64,000 nucleotides of DNA from assembly GCA_047638675.1 (NCBI GenBank), contig JBLIML010000002.1, positions 30,940-94,939 on the forward strand, written 5' to 3'. A program made the position numbers and the translations under genes. Source of the stretch: WLWS01 sp047638675. Its GTDB lineage: Bacteria; Pseudomonadota; Gammaproteobacteria; Eutrophobiales; Eutrophobiaceae. Shown here one piece after another: positions 24,153 through 33,753 of the stretch; the first letter of the stretch is position 1; every line of letters starts with the position of its first letter. The notes beneath the pieces were generated by a model. The model had not been told where the DNA came from and searched no databases. It worked only from the letters and a program-made list of their open reading frames with translations.

Positions 24153-24671
24153 TTATTTGTCGGGCGCTTTGAGTTTCCTACCTTGCTGATTTAATAAATG
24201 TATATAGCGTTTAATTTGCTTATCCTGCAAGACCAATTCGCTACCGGTACGGATGAAAGACAGGGCAATCATGGCTACCAGCAAAAGAATGAGTAAAGCG
24301 ATAATCCAGGCAACAAAATAAGTTAAACGGACACCTTGACTTGTTTGTTGCCCATTAAGTGCAGGGCTCGTTTCATCTACATCATCTATCGTCGCCTCGT
24401 CGGGAAAACTGTGTGTCAGACTCTTATCCAGATTTGAACCTCGTTCTATTGCGCTGGCCAGGACTTCGACCTTGATCGGGTCACGGTAAAGACGCAGTGC
24501 TTCGAGCAGCACCTGAATACTGGCCCAGAGACCCACCAGCAGGAGGACAATACCAATCAGTCGAACAAAGGCCTCAGGCCAGGCCTTTAGCAATGGCTTT
24601 TCTGCTGGTGTCGCGTTGTCATTCCGTTGTGTATCTTTTTGGTGTGGCACGTCGTCGTCAAATTCGTACAT
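24153..24671 (-). CDS. Hypothetical two-helix membrane protein
   Basis: A 172-residue protein with an acidic start (MYEFDDDVPHQK), a membrane helix at about 37-55 (VRLIGIVLLLVGLWASIQVLL), a hydrophilic loop of about 60 residues, a second helix at about 118-140 and a basic C-terminus. I do not recognise the family. It faces nagZ divergently, and is convergent with the DUF3106 gene with only 17 bases between the stops. Confidence 0.65.
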   Translation of the reverse strand: MYEFDDDVPHQKDTQRNDNATPAEKPLLKAWPEAFVRLIGIVLLLVGLWASIQVLLEALRLYRDPIKVEVLASAIERGSNLDKSLTHSFPDEATIDDVDETSPALNGQQTSQGVRLTYFVAWIIALLILLLVAMIALSFIRTGSELVLQDKQIKRYIHLLNQQGRKLKAPDK

Positions 24672-24798
24672 TTACTTTTTCCCTTGCCTGGTATCGTCAT
24701 TATATATCGACTCTGACCTGCTTTGCTTTTATCGTTATAATTCGATGCATGTCAAAAACGAAGATATCAGCCAGGTCGTATATAATAAAGGTGCTAAT

Positions 24799-25863
24799 TT
24801 GAGCCTTGGTCCCCTCATGATGGACTTACGAGGTCCGCAACTGGAGCCGGACGAGCGCGAATTATTGCTACATCCGCTGGTGGGCGGCGTGATCCTTTTT
24901 TCACGCAATTACCTTGATGTAGAGCAGTTACAACACCTAACCCACGAGATCCACGCTTTACGTCACCCGCCCTTGTTGATTGCCGTGGATCATGAAGGCG
25001 GTCGGGTTCAACGCTTTCGTCAAAGTTTTTGCGCCCTACCGCCCTGTCATCGTTACGGGGATTTGTACGATCAGAGCAGACAGCTTGGTCTGGGCAGTAG
25101 CGAGAAGGCTGGCTGGCTAATGGCGGCAGAATTACTCAGTGTTGGAGTTGACTTAAGTTTTGCGCCAGTTCTCGATATAGACACTGGGATAAGCCTGGTT
25201 ATCGGCAATCGGGCTTTTCATCGTCAACCTGAGGTGGTGGCGGAACTTGCAAAATCTTTCTGCAGAGGCATGAAAAAAGCAGGCATGGCCTCGATTGGAA
25301 AGCATTTTCCAGGTCATGGCAGTGTTAAAGAGGATTCGCATCACGCAGTGCCCATCGACGGGCGTCGTTTTCAGGATGTTGTGATGCTGGACATGGTGCC
25401 ATTCGAACGACTGATAAGCACTCACTTACAAGGCATCATGCCCGCTCATGTGATTTTTTCACAGGTTGATAATAAACCGGCCGGTTTTTCAAAAATATGG
25501 TTGCAAGATGTACTACGTCAGCAGCTGGGATTTCAGGGGTGTATCTTCAGCGATGACATAAGTATGGTGGGGGCGGAAGCGTTGGGGACCTATACCGAAC
25601 GTGCGCAAGCTGCTATCGACGCCGGTTGTGACATGGTTCTTGTATGTAATAATCAAAAAGCCGTAATCGAAGTATTGGATAATCTGCATATTGAGATCAA
25701 TCCGGCTTCACAGTTACGATTGATACGCATGCATGGACGAAAGCAAAAATTGACATTGAAAGAACTACAAAATGAACCTCAGTGGAAGGAGATAGCAAAG
25801 GAAATTTTGTCGCTGGAAAAGGCACCTGAATTAGGATTAGGAGATGATGAAGTTCGAACTTAG
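24799..25863 (+). CDS. nagZ: Beta-N-acetylhexosaminidase (NagZ)
   Basis: A cytosolic glycoside hydrolase family 3 enzyme that trims GlcNAc from anhydro-muropeptides during peptidoglycan recycling. The start TTG at 24799 gives LSLGPLMMDLRGPQLEPDERE, the normal family start, with AAAGGTG just upstream. An ATG at 24745 would add 18 residues that do not match. Signature residues are present: DHEGGRVQRFR (about 62-72), the flexible-loop motif KHFPGHGSVKEDSHH (about 173-187) and the nucleophile Asp in FSDDISMVGAEALG (about 250). The 354-residue length has a slightly long C-terminal end. It overlaps the next gene by 20 bases. Confidence 0.93.
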   Translation: MSLGPLMMDLRGPQLEPDERELLLHPLVGGVILFSRNYLDVEQLQHLTHEIHALRHPPLLIAVDHEGGRVQRFRQSFCALPPCHRYGDLYDQSRQLGLGSSEKAGWLMAAELLSVGVDLSFAPVLDIDTGISLVIGNRAFHRQPEVVAELAKSFCRGMKKAGMASIGKHFPGHGSVKEDSHHAVPIDGRRFQDVVMLDMVPFERLISTHLQGIMPAHVIFSQVDNKPAGFSKIWLQDVLRQQLGFQGCIFSDDISMVGAEALGTYTERAQAAIDAGCDMVLVCNNQKAVIEVLDNLHIEINPASQLRLIRMHGRKQKLTLKELQNEPQWKEIAKEILSLEKAPELGLGDDEVRT

Positions 25864-26770
25864 GTTTTATTTTTTACTGATGCTATTGATTATGCCACTT
25901 TTTTCATGGGCAGAACTTGTTGCGCCAGAATGTAAGGTACTGGATGAATTTGAGGAAGTGACGCCAGCGCAAAGCGTCTACGGGAAGGGCTTGTTGTGGA
26001 AAGTAAGCAAAGCCGGAACTACACCTAATTATGTTTTCGGTACCATCCATGTCGCCGATGAGTCAATAACGAAAATACCTGCCAAGGTCATGGCTGCATT
26101 AAATAATGCAAAGACATTTGCTATGGAAGTTATACCAGAAGCCTCGGAGTATGTGACATTAGCAAGTTTAATGTATTTTACAGATGAGCAAAAATTAAGT
26201 GATTTGATTTCAAAACCACTATTTGCAGAAGTAGTGAGACTTCTCGGCGCCTATCATTTATCTGAGGAGGTCGTTACTTTACTAAAACCATGGGCGGCCT
26301 TTCTAACCTTGAGCTATCCTCCCGAATTTGGACAGGTACTGGATCTGCAGTTATTGGCTTTAGCACGGAAAAATGGCGCTGAAGTGAGCGGGCTGGAAAC
26401 TTTGCGTGAGCAAGTAGATATATTCGATACAATGGCAATTGATAAACAGCTTAGATTACTCAGCGACACGGCCTGTCATTACGATCTTGTTGAAGTCGAT
26501 TTTGAAATAATGAAATCCCTGTACGTCGATAGAGATTTGGCCGGACTTTATGCTTACACGCAGCGATATTCACAATCAGATGACGACTTATATGATGAGT
26601 TAATCAAAAAACTGTTAATTGACCGAAATCACACAATGACGGAACGCATGCAAGTCATGTTGCAAGCTGGCAATGCCTTTATCGCTATTGGCGCGATGCA
26701 TTTAGTCGGAGAAGAAGGGGTTCTTTCCCTGCTGGCGAAAAACGAATATGAAATTTCCCTTGTTTATTAG
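25844..26770 (+). CDS. TraB/GumN-family protein
   Basis: A 308-residue protein with a signal peptide (MMKFELRFYFLLMLLIMPL, ending near SWA-EL) and the TraB/GumN hallmarks: the first GTIH (VFGTIHVADE, about 65-70), the E in AMEV (about 92), and the C-terminal AIGAMHLVGEEGVLSLL (about 283-299). The family is related to Tiki proteases, with a proposed metal-dependent activity in the periplasm. It overlaps nagZ and is 15 bases before the MscS gene, so likely one operon. Confidence 0.85.
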   Translation: MMKFELRFYFLLMLLIMPLFSWAELVAPECKVLDEFEEVTPAQSVYGKGLLWKVSKAGTTPNYVFGTIHVADESITKIPAKVMAALNNAKTFAMEVIPEASEYVTLASLMYFTDEQKLSDLISKPLFAEVVRLLGAYHLSEEVVTLLKPWAAFLTLSYPPEFGQVLDLQLLALARKNGAEVSGLETLREQVDIFDTMAIDKQLRLLSDTACHYDLVEVDFEIMKSLYVDRDLAGLYAYTQRYSQSDDDLYDELIKKLLIDRNHTMTERMQVMLQAGNAFIAIGAMHLVGEEGVLSLLAKNEYEISLVY

Positions 26771-26785
26771 AATGAAGAGGTAGTA

Positions 26786-27886
26786 ATGGATCTGGAACAA
26801 TATTTTAAGGCGGCAATCCACTATTTCAGCACTGAATCATGGGTTATTCAGGTATTTGTTATTGTCTTTATTTCGCTATTAATCGACTGGATACAAAAGC
26901 GATTATTACGCAAGTTAAATAAAAAACTGGCAAAAACAAAAAACTACTGGGATGACACACTGGTCGAGGCAGCACAACGCCCTCTGACGGCCTTAATTTG
27001 GGTGTTGGGCCTGTCATTTGCTGCCGAGATTGTTCAAACAAAATCTGAAGCGGTGATATTCGAAGCCGTTGAACCCATACGTGAAGTAGGCGTGATCGTG
27101 GCCCTGGGCTGGTTCCTGGTACGCTTTATACGTATAGCAGAACACAACATTGTTAAACGTAGGATGGAGGCAGGTGAGCCCTTTGATCGCACAACCGCGG
27201 ATGCTGTTGCCAAGCTGCTGCGCATTTCCGTCGTCATTACAGCGGGTCTGGTTATATTGCAAACCCTGGGGTACAGCATTTCCGGCGTGCTCGCCTTCGG
27301 TGGTATCGGTGGTATCGCCGTTGGTTACGCCGCGAAAGATTTGTTGGCGAATTTTTTCGGTGGATTCACTATTTATATGGACAGACCATTTGATGTGGGA
27401 GACTGGATACGGTCACCCGACAGGAATATAGAAGGCACCGTTGAAAAAATTGGTTGGCGTGTAACTTGTATCAGAACTTTCGACAAACGCCCGCTGTATG
27501 TACCAAATTCGGTATTTACGACTGTCTCAGTTGAAAACCCTTCGCGTATGACTAACCGGCGAATCTATGAAACCATTGGAATTCGCTACGATGATGTTGG
27601 AAAGATGGCTTCGATTATTAGCGAGGTGAAGACCATGTTAAAGGAACACGAGGATATTGATGCCAGACAAACTCTTATTGTTAACTTCAATGAATTCGCC
27701 TCTTCATCGCTGAATTTCTTTGTTTATACCTTTACAAAAACCACCAACTGGGTAAGGTTTCACGAGATCAAACAAGATGTCCTGCTGCAGATCATTTCCA
27801 TCATCGAAGCTCACGGTGCCGAATGCGCATTCCCAACATCCACTATCCATCTTGCCGGGCCCCCACCTCAGGAAGTACCTGATTAA
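26786..27886 (+). CDS. MscS-family mechanosensitive channel
   Basis: A 366-residue MscS-type channel of the inner membrane that would open under hypo-osmotic stress. It has four N-terminal hydrophobic segments. The pore-lining helix GIGGIAVGYAAKDLLANF (about 172-189) has the Gly/Ala pattern, and the beta domain GGFTIYMDRPFDVGDWI follows, then VEKIGWRVTCIRTFDKRPLYVPNS (about 215-238). AGAGG precedes the ATG. The short C-terminal domain is complete. Confidence 0.92.
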   Translation: MDLEQYFKAAIHYFSTESWVIQVFVIVFISLLIDWIQKRLLRKLNKKLAKTKNYWDDTLVEAAQRPLTALIWVLGLSFAAEIVQTKSEAVIFEAVEPIREVGVIVALGWFLVRFIRIAEHNIVKRRMEAGEPFDRTTADAVAKLLRISVVITAGLVILQTLGYSISGVLAFGGIGGIAVGYAAKDLLANFFGGFTIYMDRPFDVGDWIRSPDRNIEGTVEKIGWRVTCIRTFDKRPLYVPNSVFTTVSVENPSRMTNRRIYETIGIRYDDVGKMASIISEVKTMLKEHEDIDARQTLIVNFNEFASSSLNFFVYTFTKTTNWVRFHEIKQDVLLQIISIIEAHGAECAFPTSTIHLAGPPPQEVPD

Positions 27887-27949
27887 CTCGCATAAACCTG
27901 TTGGCTAAGGCTTTCCAAGCCTGCCTTGAGCCTGTAATCTGCCTTTATA

Positions 27950-28780
27950 ATGAATCTTTCTTTTACAAAAATGCACGGACTTGGAAACGACTTTGTTGTT
28001 CTTGATGCCTTGCGAGCACCGATAGACTTAAATAAGGAACAAATCCGCCTTATTGCGGATCGTCGCCTCGGCATCGGTTGTGATCAGGTCTTGATGATTG
28101 AACCTGGCCATAGCACCGGGGCAGATATTTATTATCGTATTTTCAATGCCGATGGCGGTGAAGTTGCACAGTGTGGTAATGGGGTACGCTGCGTTGGTGA
28201 ATATCTTCGCCTTAGGTCACTGATTACTAGCGATTCGATTAGGGTCGAAACAAATAGTGGGCTCGTGACTATTTATTTCGAGGATAATGAGCAAGTCCGC
28301 GTTGACATGGGCATTCCCGTATTTGAACCTGAGGCCATTCCACTGGCGACCGTACAAAGGCAGCCTCAATATTTGCTTTCACTGAGCAGTGGCGATGTGG
28401 AAATTATGGCAGTCTCAATCGGTAATCCCCACGCCGTACTTATTGTGGATGACGTCGCGAATGTTCCTGTTTCGTCTTTGGGAGCGGAAATTCAGCAAGA
28501 TAAATTGTTTCCGGAAAGTGTGAATGTGGGTTTCATGGAAATTATTGATCCCACGCAGATTCGTTTACGCGTCAACGAGCGCGGGGTCGGCGAAACCCTG
28601 GCCTGCGGTACAGGCGCCTGCGGTGCTGTCGTTGTGGGTATAAATGCTGGTAGACTGGCGCATGAGGTAGAAGTCCAATTAAAAGGAGGGATTCTCAAAA
28701 TTGGCTGGGCAGGAGAAGGCGAGTCTGTCTGGATGACCGGCCCGGCAACAACCGTATACGAAGGTCAAATTGAAATATGA
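27950..28780 (+). CDS. dapF: Diaminopimelate epimerase
   Basis: It interconverts LL- and meso-diaminopimelate for lysine and peptidoglycan. The 276-residue protein has both catalytic cysteines: C75 in NADGGEVAQCGNGVRC and the second in ETLACGTGACGA (about 219). The start MNLSFTKMHGLGNDFVVLD is textbook. It overlaps the DUF484 gene by ATGA; the dapF-DUF484-xerC order is standard in gammaproteobacteria. Confidence 0.97.
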   Translation: MNLSFTKMHGLGNDFVVLDALRAPIDLNKEQIRLIADRRLGIGCDQVLMIEPGHSTGADIYYRIFNADGGEVAQCGNGVRCVGEYLRLRSLITSDSIRVETNSGLVTIYFEDNEQVRVDMGIPVFEPEAIPLATVQRQPQYLLSLSSGDVEIMAVSIGNPHAVLIVDDVANVPVSSLGAEIQQDKLFPESVNVGFMEIIDPTQIRLRVNERGVGETLACGTGACGAVVVGINAGRLAHEVEVQLKGGILKIGWAGEGESVWMTGPATTVYEGQIEI

Positions 28781-29484
28781 GTATTGCACCAGAAGATGAT
28801 TACGAAATGCCTGCGCTGAGTGCCGGTGTCATCGCTGAGTATCTACGAGCCCACCCGGAGTTTTTTAATGAATATCCGGATTTACTGACAGATATCAAGG
28901 TGCCTCATGCCAGTGGAGATGCAATCTCGCTAGTGGAAAGACAGTTAACGGCGTTGCGTGAACAGAATGATCAGACTCGAAAACGCATGCATGAGCTCAT
29001 TGAAATCGCTCGCCAAAATGAAGAGTTGGCCAAACGTATGCACCAGTTGGCGCTAACCTTGATGGATGCGGCCGAGCCAAAAGATATATTTTCAACGCTT
29101 TACGATAACCTGCGGAAAAACTTCCTGGCTGATAAGGTCATGGTCAGGCTGTTTGCCGATCCGTCTTTCGTCGATACGTTTGCCGGAGACGAGTTTGCCG
29201 GGTCGCAGGTGGCGCAACAATCTTTATTCAAGTCTATCATCGATAAACGCATGCCCATTAGTGGTCGTCTGAAGCGTCAGCAGCAGGTGTTCCTGTTCGG
29301 AGATGATGGGGACGAAATTGCATCCGCTGTCCTGGTGCCGCTGCACGGTGATGGCTGGGGAGGAATCATGGCAATCGGTAGTTTTAACGCTGATCGATTT
29401 CAGGAGAGCATGGGTGTGGAACTGCTTGCCAATATGGGAGAGATTTTGAGTTTCATCCTTAAACCCTGGGTCATCGAAAAATAG
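28777..29484 (+). CDS. DUF484 family protein (GAF-like)
   Basis: A 235-residue protein: the N-terminal segment VIAEYLRAHPEFFNEYPDLLTDIKVPHASGDAISLVERQ is the DUF484 signature, then a coiled-coil helix (about 60-100) and a GAF-like domain to the end. The molecular role is unsettled. It lies between dapF and xerC as usual. Confidence 0.9.
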   Translation: MSIAPEDDYEMPALSAGVIAEYLRAHPEFFNEYPDLLTDIKVPHASGDAISLVERQLTALREQNDQTRKRMHELIEIARQNEELAKRMHQLALTLMDAAEPKDIFSTLYDNLRKNFLADKVMVRLFADPSFVDTFAGDEFAGSQVAQQSLFKSIIDKRMPISGRLKRQQQVFLFGDDGDEIASAVLVPLHGDGWGGIMAIGSFNADRFQESMGVELLANMGEILSFILKPWVIEK

Positions 29485-29580
29485 TCGGAGACAAGAAATC
29501 TCCTCACTTCCCTATTGTTTGTTTGAGTCGGTACAAAAAAATGCAGATGACGATTCCACACTGCACAACAAGTGACATCC

Positions 29581-30477
29581 ATGCAGCAGACTGAAACCCT
29601 TCACATTGATGCATTTATAAAGTCATTGCATCATCTCTCCGAGCATACGCGCAAGGCCTATCTACATGACATTCTGAGTTTTCGCGAATACTGCGATATG
29701 AATAGCGTGGCTAAATGGCGTGAAATGGATGGACGTCAGGTACGTGGTTTCGTGACACGGCGGCATAGACAGGGTTTGGGAGGACGTAGTTTGCAGCGTA
29801 ACCTCTCGGCTATACGTGCTTTTTATCGTTTCCTCATGAAAATCGGTGTAGCTACTCACAATCCGGCTCAGGGTATCGTCACACCAAAAACGCCGAAGAA
29901 GCTCCCCAATACCCTTGATGTGGATCAGAGTGCCCAGCTAGTTGAGATAAAAGGCGATGATATCCTCTCTATACGCGACAGGGCGATCTTTGAATTGATG
30001 TACTCATGCGGTTTGCGTTTGTCCGAATTGGTGAGTCTGAATCTGGGCAGTATCGATTTGGGCGATGCCATTGTGACGGTGACCGGTAAAGGCAACAAAA
30101 CGCGTATGTTACCGGTTGGCCGCCAGGCACTCGAGGCTATGCGGCTTTGGTTGCCAGGTCGTGCTAGCCTTGCCAGCCCTGAAGAAAAAGCGCTTTTTGT
30201 CAGCAATCGGGGTTCTCGTATCAGCCCTCGCAGTATTCAACAACGATTACGTCAGTGGTCAGTGAAACAGGGGCTCGCCACCCATGTCCATCCGCATATG
30301 CTTCGTCATTCGTTTGCCACACATATTCTTGAATCAAGCAGTGATCTACGCGCCGTGCAGGAATTGTTAGGACATGCGGACATCAGTACAACTCAGGTAT
30401 ATACTCACCTCGATTTTCAGCACCTTGCCAAGGTCTATGATCAGGCCCATCCAAGAGCACAAAAGAAAAGCAAATAA
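29581..30477 (+). CDS. xerC: Tyrosine recombinase XerC
   Basis: It resolves chromosome dimers at dif together with XerD. The 298-residue protein has an N-terminal SAM-like core-binding domain and the catalytic set: Arg in YSCGLRLSELV (about 145), Lys in VTGKGNKTRMLPVG (about 169), HxLR in HPHMLRHSFATHIL (about 240), HADISTTQ (about 264) and the nucleophile Tyr in TQVYTHLDF (about 273). ATG 29581 was preferred to the GTG nine bases upstream; neither has a strong ribosome-binding site. Confidence 0.94.
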   Translation: MQQTETLHIDAFIKSLHHLSEHTRKAYLHDILSFREYCDMNSVAKWREMDGRQVRGFVTRRHRQGLGGRSLQRNLSAIRAFYRFLMKIGVATHNPAQGIVTPKTPKKLPNTLDVDQSAQLVEIKGDDILSIRDRAIFELMYSCGLRLSELVSLNLGSIDLGDAIVTVTGKGNKTRMLPVGRQALEAMRLWLPGRASLASPEEKALFVSNRGSRISPRSIQQRLRQWSVKQGLATHVHPHMLRHSFATHILESSSDLRAVQELLGHADISTTQVYTHLDFQHLAKVYDQAHPRAQKKSK

Positions 30478-30523
30478 TCATTACTCTGCAATTTTAAAAT
30501 CTCTGTTTTGATGTGCTATCCCC

Positions 30524-30593
30524 TTGAAAAATAAGTATGAATCTATATATAGGGTGTGCTGAGTTGACATAAGGAAAGATTGAATTATCAGAA
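30524..30593 (+). promoter_or_regulatory. Candidate hslVU promoters (heat-shock and housekeeping)
   Basis: CTTGAAA at 30524-30530 is a perfect sigma-32 -35 box; the region 13 bases on (CTATATAT) matches the CCCCATNT -10 only partly. Separately, TTGACA (30565-30570) followed after 16 bases by TATCAG (30587-30592) is a fair sigma-70 pair. Both point toward hslV. Heat-shock control of hslVU is known in E. coli; use of these sites is inferred. Confidence 0.35.
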
Positions 30594-30645
30594 AGTAGGC
30601 AGGCAGGTTCGTGTAAAATAACCCACTTTTTAATGGAGAGTGTCT

Positions 30646-31182
30646 TTGGAACAGTTTCGTGGAACTACCATTCTCTCGGTTCGTAGAGATAATCATATCG
30701 TCATTGGCGGTGACGGTCAGGTCTCCCTGGGCGACACCGTCATGAAAGGAAATGCCCGTAAGGTACGTCGTTTGTATAAGGATCGTATTCTCGCAGGATT
30801 CGCCGGCGGTACGGCGGATGCGTTTACCTTGTTTGAACGTTTTGAAAGTAAGCTGGAGAAACACCAGGGCAACCTCATGCGTTCTGCTGTTGAATTGGCC
30901 AAGGATTGGCGCACCGACAGGATGTTACGAAGACTGGAAGCCATGCTTTGTGTGGCTGACGACACAGCTTCACTCATTATCTCCGGCAATGGCGACGTCA
31001 TTGAACCCGAAGATCAAATCATGGCTATCGGATCTGGTGGCGCCTATGCGAAGTCGGCCGCCAAGGCCCTATTGGAAAACACAGACATCGATGCCCGTAG
31101 CATCGTTGAAAAGTCACTTGGTATAGCCGCCGATATTTGTATTTACACAAATAACTCGCTGACCATAGAAGAATTAAAATAG
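30646..31182 (+). CDS. hslV: HslV protease (ClpQ), ATP-dependent protease subunit
   Basis: The peptidase ring of the HslVU complex that degrades misfolded proteins. Start TTG at 30646 gives MEQFRGTTILSVRR; removing six residues exposes the catalytic Thr (T7). GGAG lies seven bases upstream, whereas the GTG at 30640 is too close to it. Conserved HFIGGDGQ-type (IVIGGDGQVSLGDTVMKG), AGFAGGTADAFTLFERFE, and WRTDRMLRRLEAML segments and a length of 178 agree. hslU follows after 13 bases. Confidence 0.96.
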   Translation: MEQFRGTTILSVRRDNHIVIGGDGQVSLGDTVMKGNARKVRRLYKDRILAGFAGGTADAFTLFERFESKLEKHQGNLMRSAVELAKDWRTDRMLRRLEAMLCVADDTASLIISGNGDVIEPEDQIMAIGSGGAYAKSAAKALLENTDIDARSIVEKSLGIAADICIYTNNSLTIEELK

Positions 31183-31195
31183 AACAGGAAATTCA

Positions 31196-32533
31196 ATGCA
31201 GTCATTAACACCTCAAGAGATTGTTCACGAACTGGATAAACATATTATTGGTCAGGACGCGGCAAAACGAGCTGTTGCCATAGCCCTGCGTAATCGCTGG
31301 CGCCGTGCGCGCGTTGTCGAAGAATTGCGCAATGAAATCACGCCGAAGAACATTTTGATGATTGGTCCTACTGGTGTCGGCAAAACGGAAATTGCTCGAC
31401 GACTGGCGAAACTTGCAAATGCACCTTTCATAAAAGTCGAGGCAACGAAATTTACAGAAGTAGGATATGTAGGGCGTGACGTGGAATCAATAATTCGCGA
31501 TCTCGCCGACGTGGCCGTCAAACAAACGCGAGAGGTGGAGCTGGAAAAAGTCCAACATCGGGCAGAAATGGCGGCCGAAGATCGTGTGCTGGATATTCTA
31601 CTACCAAAAGCACGGACATTCGGAGATGCTCAGTTAGAAGAGCCCGAAGAGGCGAAAAATGGCACGCGGGAAAAGTTTCGTGAAAAGCTAAAATCGGGGG
31701 AGTTGGAAGACAGGGAAATTGAGGTTGAATTAAATATGCCAGCGATAGGTGTTGAAATTATGGCGCCACCAGGCATGGAGGAAATGACCAGCCAATTACA
31801 AAACATGTTTCAAAATGTCTCGGGTGGAAAAAAACGTACGCGTAAACTTAAAGTCGGAGAAGCCCTAATTTTACTGACCGAGGAAGAAGCGGCCAAGTTG
31901 ATTAATGAAGATGATATAAAGTTGCGCGCACTTGAAGCGCTTGAACAAAATGGCCTGGTATTTCTTGATGAATTAGACAAGGTGTGTGGCAGGTCTGAAA
32001 GTACGGGGCCGGACGTGTCGCGCGAAGGTGTACAACGAGACTTATTGCCACTCGTAGAGGGTTGCACTGTATCAACGAAATACGGCATGGTAAAAACAGA
32101 TCATATTCTTTTCATCGCCTCGGGTGCCTTTCATATGGCCAAACCTTCTGACCTGATCCCCGAGTTGCAAGGACGCTTGCCGATCAGAGTCGAGCTGAAT
32201 GCACTGGGTGCGGAGGATTTCGTTCGCATATTGACAGAACCAGATGCTTCACTCACAGAACAATACTCAGCGCTAATGCTGACAGAAAATATGACCCTGA
32301 CATTCAGTGACGACGGTATAAGACGAATTGCTGAGATCGCCTGGCAAGTGAATGAAAGGACTGAGAACATAGGTGCGAGAAGATTGCATACCGTGATGGA
32401 ACGTTTGCTGGAAACGCTCTCTTTCGATGCCACCGAGAAAGCCGGTGAGACAATTAATATTGATGCTGTTTACGTTGATGAACATCTGAATGAATTGATG
32501 CAGGATGAAGATTTATCCAGATACATTTTGTAA
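31196..32533 (+). CDS. hslU: HslU ATPase (ClpY) of the HslVU protease
   Basis: The AAA+ unfoldase that feeds HslV. The 445-residue protein has Walker A GPTGVGKT at 57-64, a downstream I-domain (about 110-240), Walker B VFLDELDKV near 255, sensor 1 and the C-terminal LSRYIL tail that inserts into HslV. Complete and in operon with hslV. Confidence 0.97.
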   Translation: MQSLTPQEIVHELDKHIIGQDAAKRAVAIALRNRWRRARVVEELRNEITPKNILMIGPTGVGKTEIARRLAKLANAPFIKVEATKFTEVGYVGRDVESIIRDLADVAVKQTREVELEKVQHRAEMAAEDRVLDILLPKARTFGDAQLEEPEEAKNGTREKFREKLKSGELEDREIEVELNMPAIGVEIMAPPGMEEMTSQLQNMFQNVSGGKKRTRKLKVGEALILLTEEEAAKLINEDDIKLRALEALEQNGLVFLDELDKVCGRSESTGPDVSREGVQRDLLPLVEGCTVSTKYGMVKTDHILFIASGAFHMAKPSDLIPELQGRLPIRVELNALGAEDFVRILTEPDASLTEQYSALMLTENMTLTFSDDGIRRIAEIAWQVNERTENIGARRLHTVMERLLETLSFDATEKAGETINIDAVYVDEHLNELMQDEDLSRYIL

Positions 32534-32553
32534 GATATTGAACCCAACATACT

Positions 32554-32922
32554 ATGCCTGATAAAAAACCAAGACCTGTTTCCATAAATCTGCTTACCAA
32601 ATCTCGTCTGCTTAAAATTGAGTTTGATGATGATTCTATATTTGAATTGAGCTGCGAATTGTTACGTGTGTATTCTCCTTCGGCGGAGGTGCGTGGCCAC
32701 GGGCCTGGGCAGGAAATACTGCAAATAGGCAAGGAAAACGTTGGCATTAAAGAAGTCGAAGCTGTGGGTAATTATGCCGTTAAACTGGTTTTTGACGATG
32801 GACATGACAGTGGTATTTACACATGGGATTTCCTGCATGATCTGGGTACTAAGCGGGAAGAATATTGGCAAAGTTATTTACATGGACTAGCGCACGCGGG
32901 TCATGAGAGAAAACCGCAGTGA
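32554..32922 (+). CDS. DUF971 (gamma-butyrobetaine hydroxylase-like N-domain) protein
   Basis: A 122-residue stand-alone domain: RPVSINLLTKSRLLKIEFDD, YSPSAEVRGHGPGQEIL and YTWDFLHDLGTKREEYW match the N-terminal domain found on gamma-butyrobetaine hydroxylase and in short proteins between hslU and ubiE in pseudomonads. The GHG and C-terminal His residues may bind metal. No proven function. It overlaps ubiE by four bases. Confidence 0.9.
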   Translation: MPDKKPRPVSINLLTKSRLLKIEFDDDSIFELSCELLRVYSPSAEVRGHGPGQEILQIGKENVGIKEVEAVGNYAVKLVFDDGHDSGIYTWDFLHDLGTKREEYWQSYLHGLAHAGHERKPQ

Positions 32923-33686
32923 TAGAACAGGATTCAGCCGATTCAGCCGATTCAGCCGATTTTGGCTTTGAGCGGGTAAGGCTACAGGAAAAGACGCGGC
33001 GAGTAGGAGAAGTTTTCAGTTCTGTAGCCTCCCGTTATGATCTGATGAATGATCTGATGTCATTGGGCATTCACCGGGCGTGGAAACGTTATGCAATTCA
33101 TGTGGCCCAGATAAAACCCGGAGCACACATACTTGATGTTGCTGGCGGCACGGGTGATATGTCCGCAATGTTTCATCAGGCGGTGGGAGAGCAGGGTCTG
33201 GTGATAGTGAGTGACATCAATAATGCCATGTTAAATGAAGGCAGGGATCGATTACTTGATAAGGGTGTCATCACCGGGTTGCAATATGTCCAGGCCAATG
33301 CCGAAGCGCTACCCTTTAAACGAAACAGTTTTGATTGTGTCTGTATAGCATTTGGATTGAGAAACGTCACCGACAAAAATGCAGCTTTAAGATCCATGTT
33401 CGATAAAATAAAATACGGTGGCAGCATTGTTATACTTGAGTTCTCTACGGTTGTCCTACCCTTCTTGAAGCAGCTGTACGAGACCTATTCCTTTGAGTTT
33501 ATCCCTCGACTTGGCCAGTTAATTGCCAATGACAAGGATAGCTATCGTTACCTGGTGGAATCCATCAGCATGCATCCCGATCAAGATGCTTTGAAAGACA
33601 TGATGGAAGCGGCTGGTTTTTCTCGCGTGGATTATTACAATTTAACCGGTGGTATTGTGGCAGTACATAAAGGTTATAAATTTTGA
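32919..33686 (+). CDS. ubiE: Ubiquinone/menaquinone C-methyltransferase UbiE
   Basis: The SAM-dependent C-methyltransferase of ubiquinone synthesis (and menaquinone where present). The 255-residue protein shows VFSSVASRYDLMNDLMSLGIHRAWK, the SAM motif LDVAGGTGDMS (about 70-80), and IAFGLRNVTD (about 144). The start is GTG overlapping the DUF971 stop (GTGA). Residues 5-13 are encoded by three perfect copies of GATTCAGCC (32931-32957), giving a repeated Asp-Ser-Ala at the variable N-terminus. Confidence 0.96.
   Translation: MIEQDSADSADSADFGFERVRLQEKTRRVGEVFSSVASRYDLMNDLMSLGIHRAWKRYAIHVAQIKPGAHILDVAGGTGDMSAMFHQAVGEQGLVIVSDINNAMLNEGRDRLLDKGVITGLQYVQANAEALPFKRNSFDCVCIAFGLRNVTDKNAALRSMFDKIKYGGSIVILEFSTVVLPFLKQLYETYSFEFIPRLGQLIANDKDSYRYLVESISMHPDQDALKDMMEAAGFSRVDYYNLTGGIVAVHKGYKF
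32931..32957 (+). repeat. Three tandem GATTCAGCC units in ubiE
   Basis: There are three exact 9-base units in frame near the 5' end of ubiE, with a fourth partly matching unit (GATTTTGGC). Slippage would add or remove Asp-Ser-Ala triplets without shifting the frame. Confidence 0.9.
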
Positions 33687-33753
33687 TCGCGCTGCGCCAA
33701 ATTAGCAGATCAACAAGTTTCAAAAATCAGCTCGGCGAGTAGTTTTTTCGAAC

